Counted from the first letter of the stretch, positions 1-7,841 are shown. The stretch is 10,061 bases of DNA from Synura sp. LO234KE (GCA_015143735.1 VKHC01000703.1:1-10061); one strand, 5' to 3'. Notes: generated by a model from the letters alone, not told the origin. Numbers and translations: made by a program.

Positions 1-1311
1 GTATCTCGACAAGTATTCATAAGAAAATCCTTTTCGTTGAATGATACCATGACTCATCTGAATAATAAGCTTGATGTAAGCTGTGCAAGTCACCTGAATC
101 GGCGCGTTGATTACTTTAAAAAGGCATGGGATCAGAGCAATAACTTTGGTGGAGAATTTGTTTCCGTAAAGGGGATAAACAAAGCCGTATGGCAACCAAC
201 AACTCAAGGAGACCACCTAAGAAAAACGGCAGTTAATGTACTTCAAGATATTTTAGACAATTACGGTGGTGTGTGGACAGGATGTTTCAGGATTGTGAAA
301 GCTCCGAGATGCAGAGCTCTTGTCGCTCTCACCTCCTATATTATCGCAGTGCATACTATGGCGGATATCGCATGGTTACCACATTTACAATCCGATACAT
401 CGAGATCTCCAAAATATATCGAAAACGATTTAATTACTGGATACTTGCTCTCATCCTTGGGAAGAGGCATACTACACGGAGATTCCGATACAACAGGAAA
501 TACACCTTCCAGTCTCTCCACCGTCACCTTGGAGGATTTTGTTTTATTACAAGCCTCGTTCTTGAAGCTTTACATCGATACAATTGGGAGGCAATACACC
601 CTTCAACTCGACAAGTATCTTCCATTAGCCTTCCCACCGGAGTTCCACGTGGTCTCGAAGCCTCAGTGGCGACACCTGTCCTGGCAAATCGAACCCGTAT
701 ACACATCTCTTCGAAACCTGATGTTCTCTGAATCTGGAAATCTGATTGATTTCGGACCTTATCGACCTCTCGTGGCCTTTCCAGAAGCCAAAGAACGCAT
801 CTTGAAAACCTGCCGAAGAAGAGTACTAATTGACGTGGGCGCAAACGGATTTCTCGCCTCTCCCAAATTCTTACTCGACTCCTACGCTCCTTTCTTGCCT
901 TTCACGCATGCGTATATGATTGAACCTGAGCCTCACTTCTCAGCCTCTGTCCCTGCTGCCTACAGCAACCGTTACAACATCACCTTTCTACAGATCTACG
1001 CAGAGGTAGGCACGAACACCTCCTCTGATATCGTGCAAATGCTCAAGACACTGGTTCATGACGATGACTTCGTGGTGTTGAAGTTCGACGTGGACCCAAA
1101 CCGTTACGCTCAAGGTCCAACGATGGAGTGGGGATTTCTATTTTCGCTCATGTCAGACAATCGAGCGGCTGCATTGGTGGACGAATTGTACATCGAATTG
1201 CACTTCCACTTCCCCTCATTATACTGGAGTCACGGTCACAGTAACTGGGAGGCTGTTGACATGATGCGCCACTTGAGGTCTGGAGGACTGGTTGTGCACG
1301 CTTGGCCATGA
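1..1311 (+). CDS. FkbM-like methyltransferase-fold protein, 5' end uncertain or partial
   Basis: The frame is open from the left edge to the TGA at 1309-1311. The first ATG is at 49, giving 420 residues, but no signal anchor or start context is seen there, so the true start may lie upstream or beyond an intron. Numbering from ATG 49, residues 257-270 carry a SAM-binding motif I-like stretch (RVLIDVGANGF, with D262, G264, N266, G267). Residues 338-349 (DDDFVVLKFDVD) resemble the FkbM acidic strand. Residues 378-388 (DELYIELHFHF) and the C-terminal VVHAWP are typical of the eukaryotic FkbM-like branch. Family knowledge suggests a Rossmann-fold, SAM-dependent O-methyltransferase, perhaps acting on glycans; the substrate cannot be read from sequence. 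The N-terminal 250 residues are unrecognised. The first 500 bases look more AT-rich than the rest. The gene stands alone, with no overlap, and converges on repeat-rich DNA. I am fairly sure of the fold and unsure of the start and substrate. Confidence 0.8.
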   Translation, partial: VSRQVFIRKSFSLNDTMTHLNNKLDVSCASHLNRRVDYFKKAWDQSNNFGGEFVSVKGINKAVWQPTTQGDHLRKTAVNVLQDILDNYGGVWTGCFRIVKAPRCRALVALTSYIIAVHTMADIAWLPHLQSDTSRSPKYIENDLITGYLLSSLGRGILHGDSDTTGNTPSSLSTVTLEDFVLLQASFLKLYIDTIGRQYTLQLDKYLPLAFPPEFHVVSKPQWRHLSWQIEPVYTSLRNLMFSESGNLIDFGPYRPLVAFPEAKERILKTCRRRVLIDVGANGFLASPKFLLDSYAPFLPFTHAYMIEPEPHFSASVPAAYSNRYNITFLQIYAEVGTNTSSDIVQMLKTLVHDDDFVVLKFDVDPNRYAQGPTMEWGFLFSLMSDNRAAALVDELYIELHFHFPSLYWSHGHSNWEAVDMMRHLRSGGLVVHAWP

Positions 1312-2719
1312 GTCGTACATCTGCACGAGATTTGGTTTCCATGTGCTTGTTTGTTGACTTAATTGTTAGATGGTTGTTTCGAGATGCTCACGAGGTCGAG
1401 TTTCCACTGTGCCAAATGATGTAGCATGTAAACAGTTGTTTATAAAGCGAAAGTTTTAACCAAAAATCGCGTGGTTGGCATTCTAACTAGATTATACACT
1501 ACCGCTTAGAGACGATGGAGAGCAGAGTTGTCGACGGGAGACCAATCTGTGAGAGAGGTAGTCTCAGTACCCCACTACCATATAAAGCTACTGCTATTTC
1601 TTCTCGGTGCTCCTACTGCGGTAGGATGATTAATCAAAGAGAGCCAAAAAAATAGCACTGCCTCCTGGTATGATTACTTCTTATAATTTCTTGTTAATAC
1701 CTGAGGAGGTTAACAATCCCACGGCGGATTAACTGGCGGCCAGAGGCAGAACAGGCTCCTTTAGAAGTGTGGTAATTGCAGTGCGGCGGCTCCACCATCC
1801 GTGTACCAAAATCCGTACTATCATAGTGCGCGCACTTTGCAAAGCAGTAATATTCTTTAGTGTTTTTCGGCGCTAAGATATGCCCGGGAAATAAATACTT
1901 ACGCGTAATTCAGCGCGTTTCTCGTTTAAAACATTCTTATGCAATATACTGTCATCTAATTTAACGTAATTGTCTTATTTTTTGAGAGCTTTCTTCGAAG
2001 CGCAAGAAGAAATTCTTATTTGATTCTATGTTTGAAGCTATTGTTACACCTCAAAATTATTTTCATGCGCAGACAGAGGTCAATATTTCTGACGCATCTG
2101 TAGATGCCTTATATATTTTGGAAGCGCAATCCTTATTGACATTATTGTTATTTGAAAAATTTCATTTCATTTACTCGTGCAGAAACATATGCATTGAGGG
2201 AGAATATAATATCAGTGCGCACCTCATGTTCCCTCTCCTCCTCCTCGTCGTCCCATACGGAATCATTCTGCCGGGGGCCCGGATCCTCGTCGGGGGCAAC
2301 GGAGCACTAACAACAACCTAGAGCTTGCGCTCAGTCCCCCACCCACTTTGCCCCTCCTCACCTCTCCGCCAACCAAAGCGCCTAGCTCTTGCTTGGTATC
2401 GCTGGAGTGGCTGAGTGTATCGTGATAGCCCTTGTTACACCCTTCTGACCGTACTGTCACACTCCCCCACCCGCGGAATACGAGGATATAGTTGGGGAAT
2501 AACTGGCGCAAGTTCTCTTCCTGTTTCTCTGGAGCGGGCACACTCGTCCACCTAGGAACAGAACATTTTTCTGACTGCCCGAGTGGTCTCATGGTGGATG
2601 TCACCTCCATGATCCCTCCCGCAGGATTTCCAATGGCTCAGGTTATTGTTGGGGAGCCTGCGTATCGATGGAGTACAATACTATCGGAGAGTGTGCTTGC
2701 TCCTATAATGAGGCTTCTC
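1312..2719. other. Gene-poor stretch, 3' flank of the FkbM-like gene
   Basis: I see no convincing gene here. The first 100-150 bases are presumably the 3' UTR of the upstream gene; a TGTAA occurs near 1426 but I cannot call a poly(A) signal. A short imperfect inverted repeat pairs about 1660-1672 with 1698-1711 (CCTCCTGGTAT against ATACCTGAGGAGG). The segment 2221-2480 is unusually C-rich on the + strand and contains CCGGGGGCCCGG-like sequence near 2271. Open frames in this stretch are composition-driven and have no recognisable product. Confidence 0.5.
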
Positions 2720-3075
2720 TTCGATCAATTCTGAATGCACGGTGGTTTTCGCTACGGGGACTGTTCCCTCATCTGCCTTCCTGGTCTCGGTCGAGGTGGT
2801 GGTCGGCATTTTCGAGACACGCGTCTCATCTATTGTACTGTCCTATTACCACTTGTGCCGTATTTGTGGTACTTTCTCCCTGCATCGCTACGTTGACTTG
2901 CGTGTGTGGTGGTGTTGTCGGCATGTCCTCCCCCGGGGGTTGTACGCGCGGCCTCTTCTCCTAGATGGGGACGTCGTTGCGAACTAGTCATTCCTGGGAG
3001 AGGCCTGCCCCACTCGGTGGTTGGGCAGTTGACTTATGCATGCTCTTAATTCTTAGGCTTTCTGCGTAGAGACCT
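2720..3075 (+). repeat. Dispersed repeat, copy A (divergent, partner inverted at 5955-6340)
   Basis: This segment matches the reverse complement of about 5955-6340 in collinear order. Anchors are CGAGACACGCGTCTCATCTA near 2813, CCCCGGGGGTTGTACGCGCG at 2931-2950, TGGGGACGTCGTTGCG at 2966-2981 and CTTAATTCTTAGGCTTTCTG from 3044. Between anchors the copies are diverged and carry indels, so both are old. No transposase or reverse transcriptase is visible, and termini and target-site duplications cannot be defined. It is most likely a non-autonomous element or a fragment of a larger transposable element. Edges are approximate. Confidence 0.6.
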
Positions 3076-3742
3076 TCCTCGTAATGATTTTCGGGGAAGA
3101 ACTGGCATCTCCGGGTGTAGGGACCCCCTGGTTCCGGGGTCTGACAGTTGCTACTAGAGGAGTGACTTGTTCGGTGAGGGGGTGCGACTTTGTCTCACTA
3201 GCTTGTCAGTCCTCTGACTTGTCCTCACCGTAGCGAACTATAATATTTTAATAATATCTAAACAAGATAGGAAAACTCCAGGAAAAATGTCAGGCCAGAA
3301 GAACAAGACATCGGGAGAGGAACCACTGACTGTGGTTCGCACTAACCGCTCTTTCTCCCTTATGCACCTAGTACTGGCAATATCCGATCACCAATTAACG
3401 AGATTTAGGTGATAGCCCTTGTAGAACCTTTTTTTTAGAACGGAGCGCCACTTCTCTGATATCACCCGCCGAAGCGCCATCATAAGAACGATATGATGTT
3501 CTCCCTACTTGATTTTGGGGAAAAAACAGTTTACAGGTGTGTCCCAGCTGAGGGCCGCTGACGCGCAGGGGGGACGGAGTGATATTGTGACATGTAAACG
3601 GTATTACAGCTATCAATGAAAAGTAAGAAGGGAAGGAATCCCTGCGGTAAAAAATAGATTAGAACCGTACCGATAAAGTTGAATACTTGATGTGACCCTT
3701 CCCGAGGCAAAGCTGCTCTCTCCCTCTCGCGGCAGTCAATAA
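3076..3742. other. Gene-poor stretch with one very short ORF
   Basis: No recognisable gene. A 41-codon ORF runs from ATG 3287 to TGA 3410-3412 (begins MSGQKNKTSGEE). Its start follows an AT-rich leader and sits in frame with later open segments, but it is too short to call and matches nothing I know. A small inverted repeat (GACCCC...GGGGTC) lies near 3119-3140. The 14-mer GTGATAGCCCTTGT near 3410 also occurs near 2421, which may mark another diverged repeat. Confidence 0.35.
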
Positions 3743-4680
3743 ATCAGGTCTCGCATCACTGGAGATACTGGTGCTCGCGCCCGCAGGAAGATCATTCCAG
3801 GTACAAGCTTCTGGGTAATGAGAGAGGTGATTGTGTGGGCTAAAGTAACAGAGATGATCACAATTTATTCTGCAAATAAAATGGCGGCCGATGTGAATAT
3901 TGAGGAATATGTAAAGAACTGGAGGAAACAGTGTCGAATCTGCTCAATCCCAGGATTCCAAAAGCTGCTCGAAAGAGAAGGACATAAATAGAGGATAATC
4001 ACTTGTTTGACCTCGGCGAAGGTTGGGAACAACATTTTGCACGAGGGTCCGAGTCCGGCTAAGCAATGCGGTCGGAAGAGTTCGAGAACCTCTGCTATTC
4101 AGTTTGCACCGCAAAATGTTTACATGAAATTTGTCTACTGGGATACAGTGAACTCTCTCTGAGTAGGTACGATCTGTAGGCGTTGCTGTTCAGAACACAG
4201 GAGTAAGTTTATCCGTGTAGCTTTATGGTTACAGTCATTTTCCCGTGTATAAAATCAACAAAATGTTGACCTTCCCCCGCTTCCTCAAGAGGAGGCAAAT
4301 ATGCTGCAAGTAATGGAAAATGCTTTGGGCGACAACATTTGAAGAGTACTTAAGCTCATTATTTTGTCCCGGAGGTAGATAATTCTGCGCCCGTTGAAGG
4401 TAAATATTGTTCGCCTTGTCGCACTTTGGGAGAATTGATATATTTGACCGGCGGCTGAAATAAAGTTGTTGCCATTTGAAGTACTGCTTGCTGATAAGCC
4501 TGCTGTATATAATATTTCACTGGAGAAGAATTTACGGAATCTCGACTTTGAAATCATGTTTAGGATTGATTCCGATAGATTATGGTGCTTGTTTCAACAA
4601 AGGTTGAGTTGACTAGAATTGCGGTGCCCAGAAATGGAAGATCAAATATTAGATTCTGTGTCATTGAGATAAAATTCTCA
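3743..4680 (+). pseudogene. Possible decayed ORF, one frame with several stops; unidentified
   Basis: One forward frame stays open in long pieces separated by single stop codons. It is open from 3743 to TAG 3989, with ATG codons at 3818 and 3881, then again to about 4160, and from about 4449 to about 4610. The piece after 3881 reads MAADVNIEEYVKNWRKQC, with C-x2-C just following; it distantly recalls the zinc-binding region of retroelement integrases but lacks the expected His pair. The later piece reads plausibly as protein (PAAEIKLLPFEVLLADKP). No domain can be assigned. The likeliest explanation is an old mobile-element ORF with accumulated stops; chance is a real alternative in AT-rich DNA. 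Confidence 0.2.
4255..4269. repeat. Perfect short hairpin TCAACA-AAA-TGTTGA
   Basis: Six-base arms with a three-base loop, just downstream of a TATAAAA at about 4248. No gene follows that would give the pair a clear meaning, so it may be incidental. Confidence 0.4.
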
Positions 4681-4692
4681 AAAAGTACTCAG

Positions 4693-4722
4693 ATCTATCA
4701 GCGATCATGGGTGCTGATAGAT
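4693..4722. repeat. 10-bp perfect inverted repeat (hairpin) at the left edge of a tandem duplication
   Basis: ATCTATCAGC at 4693-4702 is the exact reverse complement of GCTGATAGAT at 4713-4722, with a 10-base spacer. The first 49-bp unit begins at 4701, inside the left arm. The second unit keeps the right arm but its left arm has been replaced, so only the first copy can fold this way. Confidence 0.75.
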
Positions 4723-4798
4723 AGGGAAACGGAGTTTGACCTACAGGGTGCGATCATGGGTGCTGATAGATAGGGAAACGGAGTTTGACCTACAGGGT
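4701..4798. repeat. Exact 49-bp tandem duplication, two copies
   Basis: Units at 4701-4749 and 4750-4798 are identical over all 49 bases, starting GCGATCATGGGTGCTGATAG and ending GACCTACAGGGT. Perfect identity inside otherwise decayed DNA indicates a recent duplication, for example by replication slippage. There are only two copies and no spacers, so it is not a CRISPR array. A 63-codon ORF across it (4582-4773) owes part of its length to the duplication and is not called. Confidence 0.95.
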
Positions 4799-5185
4799 TT
4801 GAATTTGACCAGGTAATCATATCAGGTACATGACCTGCGCAATTGCGACAATAATATCTTGCTGACTTCTCGAATACCCGTAATAGGAGCTGGGCTTTCC
4901 TCTAAGCGGTGTACGCACGAGGTATATGATCTGCGGAAACACTATAGAAAAAGCATTCGGCTCACGCATCTGACTGTGGGCACATGACGTGGTGGGTTAA
5001 AGGGTCGGTGTTCTATTGGAGATATTGGAGCGTGACGCTGGAATTTTCATTCGCTCCCTTCACGAGATTTTCTTCCTGTGACAGGCTGGCGAGGGAGGAT
5101 TCCGATATATAAGCGATTCGCGAAGTCCCGATCGATTCTAGAAGAGTGGTGGAAGTGGTGGAGGTCACTTTACCTCCTCCCCCCC
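4799..5185. other. Gene-poor stretch with a TATA-like box
   Basis: No gene is recognised. TATATAAG at 5106-5113 has a core-promoter appearance but no ORF follows it. A GGAGGT...ACCTCC inverted repeat lies near 5157-5177, followed by a run of C. Confidence 0.4.
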
Positions 5186-5373
5186 TGTTCTACATTTTTG
5201 ACGGTAAGGATAAGTACTAGATAAGTAGATTGTTTATCTAGCAAGGACAACCGCTGCACTTAAAAAAACCATATTGTCGAATGAGAGTTGGAAAAGCTTA
5301 TATAAGGGGATACTCTTTTTTCACGCTTGTTTAGTTGAAATCACTACATCAACGAAGAATAAACTTTGCTACA
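5186..5373 (+). mobile_element. Possible solo or decayed LTR (TG...CA, TATA and AATAAA inside)
   Basis: The segment starts TGTTCTACA and ends GCTACA. It contains TATATAAGG at 5299-5307 and AATAAA at 5358-5363, in the order and near-terminal position expected for the U3-R-U5 of an LTR retrotransposon. It is followed at 5375 by CGGTACCGACGG, which only loosely resembles a primer-binding site complementary to initiator tRNA-Met (TGGTA...). No second LTR, no 4-6 bp target-site duplication and no gag/pol domain are seen in the window. It could equally be an ordinary promoter-like region. Boundaries are tentative. Confidence 0.3.
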
Positions 5374-5954
5374 ACGGTACCGACGGTGGTAGTACAATCC
5401 AAAGTATACTTCTTAAGGCCTATCGCTAAAGCTGAAGAAGCCCTAAGTGGACCAGCTATAGCTGCATACTAAATTTTAAATCCCCAGCAAAAGTCGGTGG
5501 ACTTTGTCTGGTAGGAATTTGGATGCACTAGCTATAGATGATCACTGAGGGTTTCAAGGGACCAAAATCGTTGATCCTGGGCAATTTATGGTAAACATTA
5601 ACGGTGAACCTATGTAGCTGGTGGCGACACTCGTACAAGGTACGCGGAGAATAAATTTTGGTATCTAAACACCTATGCACGGCGTGGTTTGGTGGTAGAC
5701 TGTACAAGAAAAAGTTACGGCTTTGACGGGGCTATATAAAAAATAATGCAAATTATGAGTCATAGATCAGAATGTCTGATAATGCGAATTTCTGTTAAAT
5801 GTAAAATATGTAAATATTAGATAACGCTGAAATATAACTGGAAAGAATTTTAATAATATTCATAGGATCTTCACATGCTTGAAATAATGATGTTAACAAG
5901 TAAATTTTCTTATATTTCCGAAAAACATTCATCTTAATTATAGATATAGACAAA
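5374..5954. other. Gene-poor, AT-rich stretch
   Basis: No gene recognised. One forward frame between about 5480 and 5745 reads in short protein-like pieces separated by stops (for example VDPGQFMVNINGEPM) with no identifiable domain. It could be internal sequence of the neighbouring LTR-like element. From about 5740 to 5950 the DNA is strongly AT-rich and looks non-coding. Confidence 0.35.
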
Positions 5955-6340
5955 GACATACGCAGAATGTCTAATAATTAAGAGACCCCATGTGTACCGA
6001 GGGGGGGAGGGGGGAGAGCTCTCCACCTGTATGCGCAGTAAAGTCCTCCCCCGAGGATGATTATTACGCAACAACGTCCCCAGCTACATGAAAGGCTACG
6101 CGCGTACCACCCCCGGGGAGGGACAATTCTAATAAACAAATACCTCGCATGACACCATATGGTAACGCGGGGGTATGACAGTCCTAACAAGTCGAGTGAT
6201 TGTAATAGGGGCACAGGATAGTAAATGCAACGCACGTCTCGAGACTGCGGGCCACCAAGCCGATAGAGACCATGAAGATCAACGACCAGAGAACAAACAA
6301 ACACCCGACCAGAGAACAAGCACCGACAGAATTCAATGTC
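5955..6340 (-). repeat. Dispersed repeat, copy B (inverted partner of 2720-3075)
   Basis: Read on the - strand this matches copy A in order. Anchors are GAGACGTGCGTTGCATTTAC near 6240, CCCCGGGGGTGGTACGCGCG at 6118-6099, CTGGGGACGTTGTTGCG at 6083-6067 and TTAATTATTAGACATTCTG near 5980. Copy B carries a G7-A-G6 run at 6001-6014 that copy A lacks. A 172-codon - strand ORF (5978-6496) crosses it. The matching frame in copy A is broken and the best-conserved stretch is a GC-rich nucleotide block, so I do not call a protein. Confidence 0.6.
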
Positions 6341-6419
6341 TTTCAGCAGTTGTGGCGGTCCCCGACCAGAGAACAAACACCGACAGAATTCAATTTCTTT
6401 CAGCAGTTGTGGCGGTTCC
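6283..6419. repeat. 57-bp tandem repeat, two full copies plus a 23-bp partial
   Basis: Full units at 6306-6362 and 6363-6419 start CGACCAGAGAACAA and differ at a few positions (for example AAGCACC against AAACACC, and AATGTC against AATTTC). A partial unit at 6283-6305 shares the first 15 bases. The unit is 19 codons long, so it keeps the reading frame of the long - strand ORF and inflates it. It lies at the outer edge of dispersed repeat copy B. Confidence 0.9.
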
Positions 6420-6492
6420 CCGTGTGACCCCGCAGCGTGTGCTCCTCGAGAGCCTGTGCTGTCGCCGAGTTCATGCGAAGGGACACTTATAA

Positions 6493-6810
6493 ACACCCTG
6501 CGACTTCTACATCCTGCGAGGTGGTAAATTGCGCCGGTACCGATACTCTAGAGTCCTCAAGATGATTTGCCGGGAGAAAGGAAGCTTGAAGTGTCTTTTC
6601 CAAACGATGAAGGCGGGCCGCGACGCAGTATTGCGCTACGAATTTGACGAGTTTATCCCACAAAGGGTTAACGACTGTGTCCCATGGAATGGGACCAAGA
6701 CTTTCAATCAAAGCGCGCTGACGATTCGAGAAATGCCCAAGCCAACTAAGAAGCTGTCAAGGTTACCTGCAATTTTGAACAAGATCGGCAACAACGTCAG
6801 ATGCGCCTGA
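6493..6810 (+). CDS. Hypothetical small ORF or exon, unidentified
   Basis: The frame is open from after TAA 6490-6492 to TGA 6808-6810. The first ATG is at 6562, giving 82 residues. The product is basic (many K/R, ending with LPAILNKIGNNVRCA) and contains a GRDAVLRYEFDEFIP segment, but I recognise no family. The same frame reopens at about 6817 and runs to TGA 6940-6942 (NFVLNGHTEFVQVGLL), just after a good splice-acceptor sequence, TTATTTCAG, ending at 6831. This suggests a split or decayed gene rather than a single ORF. A GT donor candidate lies near 6760 (AAGGTTACC), which would imply an intron of about 70 bases. It may also be a remnant of a mobile element. Confidence 0.3.
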   Translation, partial: TPCDFYILRGGKLRRYRYSRVLKMICREKGSLKCLFQTMKAGRDAVLRYEFDEFIPQRVNDCVPWNGTKTFNQSALTIREMPKPTKKLSRLPAILNKIGNNVRCA

Positions 6811-6961
6811 CCGTGATCCTGGTTATTTCAGCAAAACTTTGTGCTGAACGGTCACACCGAGTTCGTTCAAGTAGGGCTTCTGGGCAGACTCGAATTTCCA
6901 GTTCCTTTGTGCAAGCATCTGAGTCGAAGTCGGGTGGAGTGATATCCTCCTTGAACATACA

Positions 6962-7153
6962 ATGTTACCCGTGACAGCTCGCGTCGAAGTTCAAACTGCT
7001 GAGGCCCGTTGGAGTAACTTCCGGAATTCAAAAGGCAGAAAGAACTTTTCCCGTCAAAGAATCGATAGAGTTAGCAGACCAAATTTCTTCCAATGTCGAC
7101 ATAGATACTCCCTGCATTTTACAGAGAGGGTCGCTTCTTTGAGGCCGATGTAA
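6962..7153 (+). pseudogene. Possible broken coding tract, unidentified
   Basis: Two forward frames overlap here. One gives a 63-residue ORF from ATG 6962, rich in Arg and without a recognised domain. The other, open from about 6975 to a TGA near 7140, reads more like ordinary protein (FKLLRPVGVTSGIQKAER). I cannot choose between them. Given neighbouring interrupted frames, this is perhaps the continuation of the same decayed gene or element. Confidence 0.15.
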
Positions 7154-7167
7154 CAAAGTCTGGCAGT

Positions 7168-7552
7168 CTATGATGAGCCTGGACGCTCAGTGAAGTGAGA
7201 ATCATAGCGTTCTTCATTAACATCATCTTCGACCAAAAATTTAGAGTTAGTGAAGTTTTCAGAAGACTCCTCGTAGAATTCCTTCAGAAGCCATAACCCC
7301 AAAGTGTCGGCCGCTGAAGAAATTTTCTGGCTGAGTATTGTCACCAAACCAAAAATCTGGAGGATTAAAGATTGGCGAATGAGATATCGAAGGGTTGCCG
7401 GCAAAATAACTTAGCGAAGAGTTTAGGTCAAGAGTGAAATCTATTTGTTCTCCAAACCTCAATTGTTGTGCAAAATTTCTTTGGCCGAAATTTAGGTTCT
7501 GGAAACCTAAAAATTTTATCTCTCTCTGAATTAAGTTGGCTAAAGGCCTGGA
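7168..7552 (-). pseudogene. Possible frameshifted coding tract on the - strand, unidentified
   Basis: On the - strand a frame is open for 97 codons from 7552 down to 7262. It is rich in F, N, Q and S (for example PPDFWFGDNTQPENFFSG). A second frame open over 7168-7404 takes over with an acidic stretch (KFLVEDDVNEERYDS). Read with one frameshift near 7280-7310 they make a continuous protein-like segment. No start codon context, domain or homologue is recognised, and upstream of 7555 the frame has stops. A decayed gene or retroelement gag-like region is possible; chance is not excluded. Confidence 0.2.
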
Positions 7553-7733
7553 TTACCTTAGCCTTCAGGAATACCCTTGGATTCCTTTCTACTTGAAGGT
7601 CGCAATCTGGGATAGGTTGGAGATTCCAGTTTTGCCCCTATTCGCGATTTCCCATTTCGCAGAGCAGTGTCGTCTGCGCTTTTGAAGGCTTAGATAACGT
7701 ATATCTAGAGCGAGGCCTTTAGGCGAATTCTGG

Positions 7734-7757
7734 GGCAAAACTACCCAGAAGCCGAGT
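7734..7757 (+). repeat. Direct repeat, left copy, flanking the tRNA segment
   Basis: GGCAAAAC-TAC-CCAGAAGCCGAGT here matches the right copy at 8033-8053 at all 21 shared bases, with a 3-base indel. It ends 3 bases before the tRNA start. Confidence 0.85.
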
Positions 7758-7760
7758 GGG

Positions 7761-7833
7761 TCCTTTGTAGTCTAGGTGGTTAGGATACGGGATTCTCATT
7801 CCTGAGACCCGGGTTCGAGTCCCGGCAAAGGAA
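7761..7833 (+). tRNA. tRNA-Glu (anticodon CTC)
   Basis: A complete 73-nt cloverleaf. The acceptor stem TCCTTTG (7761-7767) pairs perfectly with CAAAGGA (7826-7832), with discriminator A at 7833. The anticodon stem CGGGA/TCCTG (7788-7792 and 7800-7804, one G-U pair) closes the loop TTCTCAT, with anticodon CTC at 7795-7797, which reads GAG. The T stem CCGGG/CCCGG (7809-7813 and 7821-7825) closes TTCGAGT. The internal RNA polymerase III promoter is intact: A box TAGTCTAGGTG at 7768-7778 and B box GGTTCGAGTCC at 7812-7822. There is no intron and CCA is not encoded, as in nuclear tRNA genes. TTTT follows at 7838. It may be a working gene or the head of a SINE (see the flanking repeats). Confidence 0.93.
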
Positions 7834-7837
7834 AATC

Positions 7838-7841
7838 TTTT
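7838..7841 (+). terminator. RNA polymerase III terminator (TTTT) after tRNA-Glu
   Basis: A four-T run begins five bases after the tRNA 3' end. Four T is a minimal but common pol III stop in many eukaryotes; strength in this lineage is unknown. Confidence 0.6.

Noticed and set aside
273-844. ORFs on both strands inside the first gene (152 and 106 codons)
   Set aside because: They overlap the FkbM-like frame, which carries recognisable motifs. The alternatives look like out-of-frame readings.
2028-2321. 97-codon + strand ORF
   Set aside because: No recognisable domain; it crosses from AT-rich to C-rich sequence and ends in a composition-biased tail. Insufficient support.
2263-2610. 115-codon - strand ORF
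   Set aside because: Open mainly because of C/G-rich, stop-poor composition; low-complexity G/R/S-rich product with no motif.
4285-4557. 90-codon - strand ORF
   Set aside because: Ser-rich, no domain, antisense to a tract that itself is only weakly coding-like.
6001-6014. G7-A-G6 run as a regulatory G-quadruplex
   Set aside because: Two long G-runs can fold in principle, but no promoter or transcript is nearby and the run sits in a decayed repeat; no functional claim is supportable.
4701-6419. Possible CRISPR array from the 49-bp and 57-bp repeats
   Set aside because: The repeats are directly adjacent, with no unique spacers and only two or so copies each; no cas-like gene is present, and the DNA is eukaryotic.
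5978-6496. 172-codon ORF on the - strand with an internal 19-residue repeat
   Set aside because: Its length is inflated by the 57-bp tandem repeat and GC-rich sequence. The equivalent frame in the related copy at 2720-3075 is broken, and the shared PRG-x-YAR stretch comes from a conserved nucleotide block. No domain is recognised.
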